Origin: Syntrophales bacterium
GTDB lineage: Bacteria; Desulfobacterota; Syntrophia; Syntrophales; UBA8958
DNA length: 64,000 nt
Reading direction: 5' to 3'
NCBI GenBank assembly: GCA_026416455.1
Contig: JAOAFE010000002.1
Span: 181,705-245,704 of the forward strand
Made by a program: the position numbers and the translations under genes. The notes under the pieces were generated by a model. It did not search any database. It worked only from the letters and a program-made list of their open reading frames with translations, and had not been told where the DNA came from. Positions 55,751 to 64,000 of this stretch are shown piece after piece (within the stretch, counting starts at the first letter, position 1; the number at the start of each line of letters is the position of its first letter).

Positions 55751-57604
55751 ATGATTATGTTAGCTTCATCACAATTCGATAATCTACACGCAGATGACAA
55801 TTCTCTTTTGAACTGTGAAGATTCTAAAGTCTCTGCTTCGGAATTTATTGCCATTGTTCAACCTCAACCTTATTTTCATCCTATTATAGATCTTTATACT
55901 GCCTCCGTCGTAGGTTATGAGTGCCTGGCTCGGGGCATCCCGCCTTATGAACTACCGAGGGACATGTTTGAAGAAGCGAAAAAAAATGGACTGGAGTTGG
56001 AGTTGGAAAAGGCCTGCGTAGAGGCAACCTTAAAGACCATCCGTCAACTACCCCACCCCGTAAGAGACCTTAATTTTTTCATCAACGTGAGCCCTTCATG
56101 CTTGGCTGATTTAAATTTCCTAAAAACTTTTAATAGCGACTCTATTATGGCTTTGGGTCTAAATCCAGGCCAGTTTGTTTTAGAAGTGACAGAGCAGAAA
56201 TCATTCGAAAGTTATGAGATCTTCCAAAGGTTGTCCCTTTATTATATGGCCGAGGGCTTCAAGATCGGGCTAGATGATTTCGGGGCAGGCTATTCAGGAC
56301 TTACAGCCCTCATAGCCTCTACCCCTCATTACCTTAAACTTGACATGGCAATTGTGCGGGACGTTCACCTTCATGCTTATAAACAAAAATTGGTGAAGTC
56401 TATTGCCTCTTTTGCCTCGAGTGTTGATGCAAAGTTGATAGCTGAAGGGGTGGAGACATGGGAAGAACTAGAGGTCTTAATTCGCTATGGAGTCCGCTAT
56501 GTCCAAGGATTTCTTTTTGATCGGCCTAAGCCGATGCCCGTCGATTTAGATGGAGAGATGAGAAAGAAAATAGTTCATTTAGTCGAGAAATACGATGGAG
56601 CAAAAATTTATTTAGATCGACGCATCGGTGATATGATCTCGCGTCCTCCCACTGTGCCTACTCAAAGTGTTACTTGTCGAGATATTTCTGCTCTTTTCAA
56701 GAAAAATTCTAAGATAGATCATCTCGTTCTGGTTAATGGGGAAGGAAAACCGAAAGGTCTCATCACGCGTCAACATTTTTTTATGAGAACGGGTGGTGCT
56801 TTTGGTTACGAATTGTTTTCCAAAAAGCATTGCGATTTAGTAAGCAAAACCAACTTTCTTGCCGTCGAAGAAAAAACAACGGTTACCAATCTCGCCCGCC
56901 TGGCAATGGATCGATTTCCAGAGGATCTTTATGACCCCGTGATTGTGGTAGACGAGAAAGGGATGTTCATCGGGACGGTAACTATGAAGGATGTAATCAC
57001 CAAGGCCACGGAGCTGGAGGTACGCTCGGCCATGGCAACCAATCCATTGACTAATCTGCCTGGGAATGAAGTAATTCGCCATTGGCTTCAAGAGGCTTTG
57101 GCGGGGGAAGAGTTTGCAGTACTCTACATCGATCTTGACAATTTTAAAGGGTATAACGATTCGTACGGATTTCTTATGGGGGATGAATTGATTCGCTTCA
57201 CTGCTAATGTGCTATCTAAAAATCTCTCTCTCCTTCATCCTGAAGCGAAATTGGGACACATAGGCGGAGATGATTTTATGATAATTTGCCCCGGGCTGGT
57301 TTCTGAAAAAGGTTTGGATATGCTCTGTTGGGCATTCGATACGGGCAAGATTGAATATTTTAAGCCAGCGGATGTAAAAGCTGGTTATGTAAATACTTTT
57401 GACCGTCAAGGTAGACAGACGCAGTATCCATTAGTAACTATGAGTATTGCTGTGATTGATCATCGTTCTATGAACTTTCTTCCTCATCCCGCTCATCTAT
57501 CAGAGGCGGCTGCATCGTTAAAAAAAATAGTTAAGGCATTATCAGCCGAGAGAAGAAAAAGCTCTTATATGTTCGATCGTCGGCGCTACGAAGAAATGAT
57601 TTAA
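55751..57604 (+). CDS. EAL-CBS-GGDEF c-di-GMP signalling protein
   Basis: 617 residues. An EAL phosphodiesterase domain lies at about 30-270 with ECL in place of EAL (E57), the Asn in NVSPSCL, the Glu in LEVTEQ, DDFGAGYSGL, the Lys in YLKLD, AEGVET and VQGFLF. These retain the catalytic set, so hydrolysis of c-di-GMP is likely. Two CBS motifs follow (about 295-430), a ligand-binding pair. The C-terminal GGDEF domain (about 440-610) has GGDDF in place of GGDEF, which may weaken or end cyclase activity. No membrane part. It follows the DksA-like gene by 38 nt. Confidence 0.9.
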   Translation: MIMLASSQFDNLHADDNSLLNCEDSKVSASEFIAIVQPQPYFHPIIDLYTASVVGYECLARGIPPYELPRDMFEEAKKNGLELELEKACVEATLKTIRQLPHPVRDLNFFINVSPSCLADLNFLKTFNSDSIMALGLNPGQFVLEVTEQKSFESYEIFQRLSLYYMAEGFKIGLDDFGAGYSGLTALIASTPHYLKLDMAIVRDVHLHAYKQKLVKSIASFASSVDAKLIAEGVETWEELEVLIRYGVRYVQGFLFDRPKPMPVDLDGEMRKKIVHLVEKYDGAKIYLDRRIGDMISRPPTVPTQSVTCRDISALFKKNSKIDHLVLVNGEGKPKGLITRQHFFMRTGGAFGYELFSKKHCDLVSKTNFLAVEEKTTVTNLARLAMDRFPEDLYDPVIVVDEKGMFIGTVTMKDVITKATELEVRSAMATNPLTNLPGNEVIRHWLQEALAGEEFAVLYIDLDNFKGYNDSYGFLMGDELIRFTANVLSKNLSLLHPEAKLGHIGGDDFMIICPGLVSEKGLDMLCWAFDTGKIEYFKPADVKAGYVNTFDRQGRQTQYPLVTMSIAVIDHRSMNFLPHPAHLSEAAASLKKIVKALSAERRKSSYMFDRRRYEEMI

Positions 57605-57627
57605 CGGTAAATATATTGGAGTTTATT

Positions 57628-57643
57628 ATGTCAAACTTGACAT
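57628..57643. repeat. 16-nt perfect dyad
   Basis: ATGTCAA-AC-TTGACAT, 7-nt perfect arms with a 2-nt centre, in the 206-bp convergent gap after the EAL gene. It is shaped like a dimeric regulator site, and the ATG of a possible 48-codon ORF (57642) overlaps its end. Confidence 0.35.
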
Positions 57644-57788
57644 GTCGCTCTCACTAAACCTCCCTCTCCGCGAAAAACTTGAAATTACCTTCTTCTCTCT
57701 ATTCGAATATCTCCACTTTTCTCCGGTAATTTTAGTGATCACTCTATCGCTATTATTAAAACTTTGCTTAAGAAAGAAAAAAGCCTAA
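57642..57788 (+). CDS. Possible small membrane protein (48 aa)
   Basis: Open frame of 48 codons with one hydrophobic segment (SPVILVITLSLLLKLCL) and a basic tail (RKKKA), as in small single-pass proteins or toxin-like peptides. There is no good Shine-Dalgarno and no support beyond the composition, so this is a weak call. Confidence 0.2.
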   Translation: MSLSLNLPLREKLEITFFSLFEYLHFSPVILVITLSLLLKLCLRKKKA

Positions 57789-57810
57789 AAGGTGATTAAT
57801 GTAATTTTTA

Positions 57811-60789
57811 TTAGGACATTTTTTTTGTAGGAGTATTAGGGATGACCGAGGATGAATCATGTATTAGTGTACCTACATCAGAGATATATTTGTATAACGA
57901 AGGCATAGGAGAATCGTCGCTACTAATTTGTCTTAGTATTTCTTCTTTTCCTACTAATATAAAGTGTTTTTTTGCTCTGGAAACTGCGACATTTATAAGT
58001 GTCTTTCTAAATAAGGGGCTTTTTTGAAATAAATCGGAGGTTGTACAAACAGTGCTCATTATCACAATTTCTTTTTCATCACCTTGAAGTGTGTGAACGG
58101 TGCCTACATTTATTTTTTTTAAATGCCGTTTGAGATAATCACTTTGTGCGCGATAAGGAGTTAGTATTGCCAGATCTGTAGGTTCGACGTATTCATTTAG
58201 TAATGTATTCACTAAATAGATTATGAAATTAGCTTCTTCAATGTTCTCAACACTTTTTCTTTTATGCAAACCTTTTCCATCTATATTTATAAAAGCTAAG
58301 GGTTTCTCAAAAATAGACTGTAGATTTATAGGCAATTCTTTTTTAAATGGATATCTTTCCCTTTTAGTTTTTATTTTCAAACCATATCCGATTAATTTAT
58401 CACAGAACTCAATTATTTCTTTCTGGCATCTAAAATGTTCTTTAAGTCTTCTCTTTATGGTCTCAGTCTTGTCTATTTCGTCAACTGTTTCTATAGCCGA
58501 TTTATTATATTTAAGATAACCAGGTAATTGTTCGAATATTTCGTTCAAATATGTATCCTCAATACTTGTTTTAACAGGTTCGAGCTGGTTTTTATCTCCG
58601 ATAACAACAATTTTTTTTGCTCTAAAATAAAAAGGTAAAATATAACAGAAAAAAGTTTGACTTCCTTCATCCACAATCGCTGTTTCTAATATATCGGGAT
58701 TAGGTGGAAAAACATTTCTTATAGAAAGAGCTGTTGATATTATTATAGGACAATATTTTAAAATCTCTTTATAGAAAGACCACAAGCTTTTATCATCTTC
58801 TATCTGGTTAATTTTATTTATGAAATCTTTATTATCTAACAAATTCCAAAAATGAAATTCTTTAAGTCTTATAAGGAGTTTTTTTCTAAAATAATTGAAT
58901 TGATTTTCTTGTTCCTCAAGTTCGTTCAAAATAGTTTCTCTTTCATTGTCTAATTTATGTTTTTTCTCATTTAGTTCATTAAATTTCTGCTCGTAATATT
59001 CCATTTCAGTTTTAATATCATTTAGTTCTTCTAACTTTTTTTCAATATCTTTATTTCTTTGATACAACTCACGGCAAGATAAATATTTAAAGTCTTTAGA
59101 ACCTAAAATCTTAAGACCTTTTTCTTCTACAAAGTATAATAACCTTTTTTTTAATAAACCTGAAATAAAAGGAAAAAGTGCATAAATTTTATTTAATTTA
59201 TTCAACAATATTGTGAAGGCAATCAAATTGTCTCTATTAAAATTGCATGCCTTTTCTTCAGTAATAAAAAGTTTTTGGGAAAGATTTTTAAATTGCTCGG
59301 CGTAAAAGTATTTATCTTTCTCATTTATTGGTATTTCTTTATATATTTTAGACAGTTCTTGCTCAATTTCCTCCTTTCTTATCTGTTTCGCTTTATAATC
59401 TGATATAAAATTAAGCAGGTAATTAATTTCGTCAGATAATTTATCTTTATTTTCCTTTATTTCCTCTTCCTTATATTCCTGTGAAACAAATTCCATAAGC
59501 TCTTTTTTAAATTCTCTTACTTTATAAACATCTCCTAACCTTGTATACCCTTTAAGAAATTTGCCTGTAAGCGATTCGTTTTCAACAGTTGAATCAAATT
59601 CCTTTAATTTATTCAAAATATTATCAACAGCCTTATTGTTTGTACTTGTAACAATGACTGTATTTTCATGATTAGAAAACTTTTGTCCTTTGAATTCTTT
59701 GATAAATCGCTCAACCATCATATCCATACAATAAGTGGCTATTAAGTGAGTTTTGCCTGTTCCAGGAGGACCCTCAATAGCCAATATATTTTGATGGAAA
59801 ATTCTCTCATAATTTGATTGTTGTGACTCCGTGAGGTCGTGATTAAAAAATGACCACCTATGTTCTATTAAGACTTTTTTCATTTCTTCTTGAATTGTTG
59901 TAGAAGCAGAAAAAGGCGGCAATAGTTTCCCAAGTTTAGTTGCTACATTAGTTGAATTTAGCTTATTCTTTATATCTTTAATATCCTCTTTTGTTTTTTT
60001 AGTAAAATCTTGCTTTTCGTAAGTGAAAATAAACGCAATGTTTTCTTTTTCTTCATCAGCACTTTTTTCATCCTCTATTTCTTTTTTTTGAATTTCTTCA
60101 GGTTGCAAATCCTCAGGTTTATTGCCTGTCAAATATCTATATATATTTATTATTAACTGTCTTGATGTATAAAGGCTAAAGGCTAAATTTAAAGGTAGAG
60201 GCAGAGGTATAAAACTACTTCCTAAACTTAAAACCAGCTCAATTGCATCTATGGCAATGTCTTTTTTATTATTTTCTTTTGCTATATCTGTGTTATTGTG
60301 TTTTATAACCTTATCTGTTTTATTTTTTTCAATGGCGTTAGAGGATCTATTGCTTTTTCTAAATTGATTATAAATTTCATTATTCCGCTCTACTGTTTGG
60401 ACAATGAGCCTATTAATTTGGTATTGCAATGGATAAACACTTACAGCAGCATAGTATTTCTTATCTTCTGAGCATAAAACCGGAAAAGCCAAACCAATGG
60501 ATTTATTTTGTTCGTTTTCATCGCTTAAGACTTTTTCTATAAAAGAATTCAATTCATGAGATAATTCTTCACTTTCAATTAAGTCAAAGATATTGAAATT
60601 GCCATAACCGTCTTCTTTTATCTTTGTTAGTATCTTTTCTAGGAGTGATTCAGAGATATAAAAAATATCTTCCTTTTTTGGAATAATAAATTTGTTTCTT
60701 TCCTTTATATCAAGGAAATGAATATAACCATCAATTAAGTTTTCAATCTTATCTTTATCAATATAGTCTACCTCTATATTATTTTGCAC
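57811..60789 (-). CDS. SF1 helicase (UPF1/Dna2-like) with coiled-coil insertion
   Basis: 992 residues from GTG 60789. Residues 1-300 are an unrecognised N-terminal region with a hydrophobic patch at 185-220. The helicase core follows: Walker A GPPGTGKT (340-347), Walker B DEGSQ (about 707-711, DEGS in place of the usual DEAS), GDKNQLEPV (about 731), HFRCQKEIIEF, VGTVHTLQGDEKE and NVAVSRAKKHFIL. Residues about 430-645 form a long charged coiled-coil insert between the first and second motifs. The DNA is visibly AT-rich, unlike most of the window. It is the last gene of the island run, 35 nt after the TPR-Ppx gene. RNA or DNA substrate is unknown. Confidence 0.85.
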   Translation of the reverse strand: MQNNIEVDYIDKDKIENLIDGYIHFLDIKERNKFIIPKKEDIFYISESLLEKILTKIKEDGYGNFNIFDLIESEELSHELNSFIEKVLSDENEQNKSIGLAFPVLCSEDKKYYAAVSVYPLQYQINRLIVQTVERNNEIYNQFRKSNRSSNAIEKNKTDKVIKHNNTDIAKENNKKDIAIDAIELVLSLGSSFIPLPLPLNLAFSLYTSRQLIINIYRYLTGNKPEDLQPEEIQKKEIEDEKSADEEKENIAFIFTYEKQDFTKKTKEDIKDIKNKLNSTNVATKLGKLLPPFSASTTIQEEMKKVLIEHRWSFFNHDLTESQQSNYERIFHQNILAIEGPPGTGKTHLIATYCMDMMVERFIKEFKGQKFSNHENTVIVTSTNNKAVDNILNKLKEFDSTVENESLTGKFLKGYTRLGDVYKVREFKKELMEFVSQEYKEEEIKENKDKLSDEINYLLNFISDYKAKQIRKEEIEQELSKIYKEIPINEKDKYFYAEQFKNLSQKLFITEEKACNFNRDNLIAFTILLNKLNKIYALFPFISGLLKKRLLYFVEEKGLKILGSKDFKYLSCRELYQRNKDIEKKLEELNDIKTEMEYYEQKFNELNEKKHKLDNERETILNELEEQENQFNYFRKKLLIRLKEFHFWNLLDNKDFINKINQIEDDKSLWSFYKEILKYCPIIISTALSIRNVFPPNPDILETAIVDEGSQTFFCYILPFYFRAKKIVVIGDKNQLEPVKTSIEDTYLNEIFEQLPGYLKYNKSAIETVDEIDKTETIKRRLKEHFRCQKEIIEFCDKLIGYGLKIKTKRERYPFKKELPINLQSIFEKPLAFINIDGKGLHKRKSVENIEEANFIIYLVNTLLNEYVEPTDLAILTPYRAQSDYLKRHLKKINVGTVHTLQGDEKEIVIMSTVCTTSDLFQKSPLFRKTLINVAVSRAKKHFILVGKEEILRQISSDDSPMPSLYKYISDVGTLIHDSSSVIPNTPTKKMS

Positions 60790-60824
60790 AATATCCCTTT
60801 TCTTATCGATTCTCTGTTTGGTTT

Positions 60825-62762
60825 TTAATTGTTTCCTTTAAATTTTTGAATGCCATCAAGTTCAACATATCCCAACAACCAGCTGCCGTTACGCGAAAAA
60901 TATATTTCTTTGTCTCTAAGTTTTAATTCTTTTGCTATAATTTTAAGAATAGTTGCTCCTGCTATAAGATTGTCTGAAGTGAAAACATCTTTTACGGACT
61001 GTAGTTCTCTTTCAGCCTTTTTTTTAATTTCACTATCTTTTATCTTCGAAAGATCTATATTAAAGATGTTATCTTTTTCTTCGACTACTAAATTGTAAAA
61101 TCTATTAATGTCATCCATTGATAATTTTACAAATGATTGCTGCCTTTCTGGATATAGTATTGTTGACATCGCCCAGACAATTCCTCCAACCATAAAAACG
61201 GGTTGTCTGTTAACTAGAGAAGGTTTTCGACTTGAATCCTTCCTTATTTTTTGAGCAATCTCCTTTAATGCTAAATTGAATACCGTTTTGGGATAATTTC
61301 TTTCTGACTTACTTGCATTTTTCGCAAATTCTGCTAAAGAAACAGTCCCATACCTAAACTCCAAGGATATAGTCTTTTGGGGATTAATTTCTAGGTAACC
61401 TATCTTTGTATTTCCACTTCCGATATCGATTAATAAGCTTTTTGTTTTATACTTATTCGGTATAGAACCGATAATATTATAAAACATTTCGTCATTTGCA
61501 CTGATAAATACCATGTCTTGTGAAGTAAGTTCTTTTACCCTCATGGCGAGTTCTTCTTTGTTCTTAGCATAATTTAGAGCACTGCTCCCTACTATCGGAA
61601 TGTTATTCGGTGTAATACCTTCTTTTTCAACAATATAATTCATTAACTCCTTTACGGCCAATGCCGTTTCTTCTATGGCCTCACGCTTAAGCATGCCAGT
61701 TTCTGCCACACCCGAAATTATTGTGGTATTAATAGACCGTTTAAATTTTTCATTTGTATTGTAGAAACCCTCTTGGTCGCTCTCTGATAATTCAATAACA
61801 ACCGACTTTACTCCCTTCGAACCTATTTCTATCCCAGCATATTGGTTTCTTTTTTTTCCAGCTTCTAACACCAAAAGACTTATTAATACACTTCTTGTTC
61901 CATCATTTGAACCGATTGATTCAAATATTTCTTTCGCCTTAAATAGATAGTTTTTTGCAGCTTTAATATCCTTCGTATCTATATAAAACCAGCCTAAATA
62001 TGTATAAGCTGCTGCTTCCCAATATCTATCACCAACCTTTTTAATCTTCTCTAACCCATCATTCAAGTTTCTTAAAGCATTTTGAAAATCTTTTATCTCC
62101 CTATAAGTATTGCCGATATTAAGCATATGAATTCCAAGACTGTGGTAGTCACCGATTTTTTCATCAATCGCGATTGCCTTTTTTAGATAATCAATGGATT
62201 TATGATACTCACTTTTCTTACTATAGATTAATGCTATATTGTTGTAAATAGTAGCAATTGTTTTTTCATCATATTGTAATATTAAAGACAATTTATAATA
62301 TTCTAAAGCTTTATCTAGTTCATCTTTTTCATAAAGTATGGCTGCTATGTTAGCTATAGTAGTAGCTTCACCTTTTCTATCTTTCAATTCTCGGCATATA
62401 TAAAGCTCTCTGTAATGATACATAAGTGCATTTTCTAAATCACCTTTTTTTTGGTAAATTAAGCCAATCAAATTGTATACATTTAGCAAATCTTTTTTAT
62501 AAACTGCATATTTTTCGGCATCTTTCATGAAATATAACGCTTTATCGATTTCTCCAATTTTAAAATAACTAAGACCGACACAATAATGAGCTCCTAGATT
62601 TCTTGGATATAGCTTGGTAGCTGTTAATCCAGATTCAAGTGCTCTCTGATAATCTCCGGCGTCTAAGAAATTAAAGCAGTTATAAACTAGCGGCTGTGCA
62701 TTAGAGACTTTTGCCAAAAGAAGAATGAAAAATATAAAAATAAAGTAAATATACCTTTTCAT
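60825..62762 (-). CDS. Exported TPR protein with Ppx/GppA-like domain
   Basis: 645 residues. A signal peptide (about 1-23: FIFFILLLAKVSNAQ) is followed by about six TPR units (about 25-290, e.g. GLIYQKKGDLENALMYHY, YNNIALIYSKKSEYHKSI). The C-terminal half (about 305-640) resembles exopolyphosphatase/guanosine pentaphosphatase: YAGIEIGSKGVKSVVIEL, LLIDIGSGNTKIGYL, VGGIVWAM and AGATILKIIAKEL match its actin-like ATPase core. Ppx/GppA enzymes are normally cytosolic, so the signal peptide is odd. ATG 62762 follows AAGGAG. It is 35 nt before the helicase start. Confidence 0.78.
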   Translation of the reverse strand: MKRYIYFIFIFFILLLAKVSNAQPLVYNCFNFLDAGDYQRALESGLTATKLYPRNLGAHYCVGLSYFKIGEIDKALYFMKDAEKYAVYKKDLLNVYNLIGLIYQKKGDLENALMYHYRELYICRELKDRKGEATTIANIAAILYEKDELDKALEYYKLSLILQYDEKTIATIYNNIALIYSKKSEYHKSIDYLKKAIAIDEKIGDYHSLGIHMLNIGNTYREIKDFQNALRNLNDGLEKIKKVGDRYWEAAAYTYLGWFYIDTKDIKAAKNYLFKAKEIFESIGSNDGTRSVLISLLVLEAGKKRNQYAGIEIGSKGVKSVVIELSESDQEGFYNTNEKFKRSINTTIISGVAETGMLKREAIEETALAVKELMNYIVEKEGITPNNIPIVGSSALNYAKNKEELAMRVKELTSQDMVFISANDEMFYNIIGSIPNKYKTKSLLIDIGSGNTKIGYLEINPQKTISLEFRYGTVSLAEFAKNASKSERNYPKTVFNLALKEIAQKIRKDSSRKPSLVNRQPVFMVGGIVWAMSTILYPERQQSFVKLSMDDINRFYNLVVEEKDNIFNIDLSKIKDSEIKKKAERELQSVKDVFTSDNLIAGATILKIIAKELKLRDKEIYFSRNGSWLLGYVELDGIQKFKGNN

Positions 62763-62813
62763 CTTAAGCTACTCCTTAAGAAGGATTAACATGCTACAAG
62801 TAATATAGTACGC

Positions 62814-63068
62814 TCAAAAGGCTTCTTCTTTGTCCTTTACAGCTATAAAAAGGCTTACAAATGAAACAATTATCAATAAAATCAAACCCCAACCCGTATT
62901 TGATCCGGCTAGAATAATAAATAAAATGCATATACCTAAAAAAACACATGCTGAGATAATTCGCAATTGATGCTCTTCTAACCAAGAGAATATTGCATAT
63001 GATAAAGATGATAGAAATAGTAAATAAGCTGTACCACCTATATCACGACCGGATTGATATACGTTCAT
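62814..63068 (-). CDS. Small membrane protein (84 aa)
   Basis: 84 residues from ATG 63068, whose first bases overlap the stop of the preceding small ORF (ATGA). Three hydrophobic segments (TAYLLFLSSLSYAIFSWL, IISACVFLGICILFIILAG, LILLIIVSFVSLFIAV) and a charged tail (KDKEEAF) mark a three-helix membrane protein. No family recognised. It lies 51 nt upstream of the TPR-Ppx gene. An alternative start at 63110 gives 98 residues, but the coupled start is preferred. Confidence 0.55.
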   Translation of the reverse strand: MNVYQSGRDIGGTAYLLFLSSLSYAIFSWLEEHQLRIISACVFLGICILFIILAGSNTGWGLILLIIVSFVSLFIAVKDKEEAF

Positions 63069-63166
63069 GGACTCTCCCATAAACCTGTCGTTCCAGGATA
63101 CAAGGGGCATGAACCATAAAAAATTCCTAACACTCCCAATGAAACACCAATTATTCTACTGTCCAT
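63065..63166 (-). CDS. Short hydrophobic ORF coupled to the small membrane protein
   Basis: 33 residues from ATG 63166, preceded by a strong AGAGGAGG. The product has a hydrophobic N-terminal half (IIGVSLGVLGIFYGS). Its TGA overlaps the ATG of the next frame. Either a leader peptide that couples translation or the 5' part of a frameshifted gene; the strong ribosome-binding site makes real translation likely. Confidence 0.4.
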   Translation of the reverse strand: MDSRIIGVSLGVLGIFYGSCPLYPGTTGLWESP

Positions 63167-63351
63167 ATTTATTCCTCCTCTAATTTTTTTAAAGATTATT
63201 TCGGAGTTACTCAGTCGTTGCACCGTAAAACCAAATATACTCAAAAATTATTTCCCATTATTCTTTAATTACCTAAGAAATCTCATCTCCTTTTTACTTT
63301 TTGTCTGACCGGTGTAAACGCGAGAAATTACATTTTTTTAATTGGTCATAG

Positions 63352-63389
63352 AGGGGCGAGTTCACATAAATAAGAGTGAACTTGCCCCT
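63352..63389. terminator. 14-bp hairpin after the CsgG-like gene
   Basis: Arms AGGGGCGAGTTCAC (63352-63365) and GTGAACTTGCCCCT (63376-63389), with one G-U and a 10-nt loop, lie about 20 nt after the CsgG-like stop. No adjoining U-run on the transcribed strand, so it may be an mRNA end protector or an extragenic palindrome rather than a classical terminator. Confidence 0.45.
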
Positions 63390-63411
63390 ACACTCATAGA
63401 TTCCTGTTTTT

Positions 63412-64000
63412 TTATTCTTGCTTTTTCTCTTCTTCCTTCTTGGGGGGCTCTGGTCTAGATACTATATTCTTTCCAGCGAGTCTTTCTGCTATAAAATTAG
63501 CTGCGGAAAAGACCACTTCCTGCGTCACCCGATCCATAGAAAGGCTTTTACTAATTGACCACCCTCCGCCACCTAAACCATGACCGCGATAACCTCCCAG
63601 GGCAAAACCCCAAGAACTTTTCTCCGAGTCAGCCGCAAAAGTTTTAGAATGAGATATTTCGGCTGATACCGGATCAAGAATAGACACATCCATCGTCATC
63701 TGCGCCTTCTCGGTGTTCTTCGAAATCATGCCAACAATGGGAACAAAACCACCTAACAGAGCACCCCCTTCTTTTGAATATTCAATCGCAGTGATGGTGC
63801 CCGAAACAAAATAATCTACCTTGGGCGGCGCTATCTTTTGCCCTGTCGCTTCCAAACGCGCCTGCATCGCCTTTACCTTCTCTAAATCAATCATCTTAAA
63901 ACAGCCCGTTTCTTTAAGGGCATTGGTGAGCATAGTAGCAACACCCTTACCTACCGACTGCACGCCGCCCGTCCCCGAAAATAACTGCACAATACCAGCC
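63412..64000 (-). CDS. CsgG-like lipoprotein/secretion-assembly family protein (5' partial)
   Basis: About 196 visible residues, cut by the window end; GTG 63990 is not necessarily the start because the frame stays open to 64000. The region KGVATMLTNALKETGCFKMIDLEKV and the following VDYFVSGTITAIEY match the CsgG/HfaB family, whose members form outer-membrane secretion pores for curli or act as periplasmic scaffolds. A Gly-rich loop (GGYRGHGLGGGGW) is near the C-terminus and the tail is Glu/Lys-rich (PPKKEEEKKQE). No curli genes are visible. Confidence 0.75.
   Translation of the reverse strand, partial: AGIVQLFSGTGGVQSVGKGVATMLTNALKETGCFKMIDLEKVKAMQARLEATGQKIAPPKVDYFVSGTITAIEYSKEGGALLGGFVPIVGMISKNTEKAQMTMDVSILDPVSAEISHSKTFAADSEKSSWGFALGGYRGHGLGGGGWSISKSLSMDRVTQEVVFSAANFIAERLAGKNIVSRPEPPKKEEEKKQE

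Noticed and set aside
55800..57600. Repeats or CRISPR-like array
   Set aside because: No regularly spaced repeats found here or elsewhere in the window.
57605..57810. tRNA or attachment site at the island edge
   Set aside because: No cloverleaf, direct repeat or integrase found.

Overview
The window looks like chromosome of an anaerobic Gram-negative bacterium of the Desulfobacterota (former Deltaproteobacteria), possibly near the Syntrophales. This is inferred from gene content: an acyl-CoA dehydrogenase, a small multiheme cytochrome c, hemerythrin and reverse rubrerythrin, an acetyl-CoA hydrolase/GNAT fusion, Mla-type lipid transport and PAS-rich signalling. No rRNA, tRNA, CRISPR array, IS element, integrase or phage gene was found. 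Genes are tightly packed, often with 1-40 nt overlaps.

Layout. 1-7.4 kb is a plus-strand sulfur and Fe-S operon: O-acetylhomoserine sulfhydrylase (cut by the window start), cysK, metX, metW, nifU, nifS, cysE and a MOSC protein. 7.5-10.1 kb holds a membrane diguanylate cyclase, a bacteriohemerythrin and a reverse rubrerythrin, suggesting an oxygen/redox response. 10.2-16.8 kb is an envelope block: a lipoprotein, a WD40-caspase-like protein, a lipase-like lipoprotein, an exported rhodanese and a PepSY-repeat protein. 16.9-19 kb encodes an OmpR-type regulator and histidine kinase transcribed toward the PepSY gene. 19.3-25.6 kb has an ICMT-like methyltransferase, MntP, the acetyl-CoA hydrolase/GNAT fusion, an AsmA-like protein and a BrkB-type membrane protein. 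25.8-34.7 kb contains a cytosolic PAS hybrid kinase, nitronate monooxygenase, SDR, histidine phosphatase, queC-queE-queD, an AI-2E family permease and a DUF2156 protein.

34.7-37.5 kb is an Mla-like lipid-transport operon (permease, a truncated ATPase-like protein without Walker A, MCE protein, lipoprotein). 37.5-42.5 kb is a minus-strand run: hisH, hisF, a zinc alcohol dehydrogenase, pdxS and pdxT, with a radical SAM gene upstream. 42.5-50.5 kb has mnmG overlapping a three-heme cytochrome, acyl-CoA dehydrogenase, Kup, a sodium/solute symporter and a DUF3592 protein. 50.6-55.1 kb is a minus-strand membrane-lipid operon: an unrecognised 820-residue protein, phosphatidylserine decarboxylase and an Lgt-like protein. 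A DksA-like protein and an EAL-CBS-GGDEF protein follow.

From about 57.8 to 63.2 kb the sequence becomes visibly AT-rich and the proteins rich in Lys, Ile, Asn and Phe. Here a compact minus-strand unit encodes small membrane ORFs, a signal-peptide TPR protein with a Ppx/GppA-type domain, and a large SF1 helicase with a coiled-coil insertion. This looks acquired and is the best candidate for an undescribed system. A CsgG-like gene runs off the right end. The main puzzles are this island, the 820-residue lipid-operon protein and the truncated Mla ATPase.
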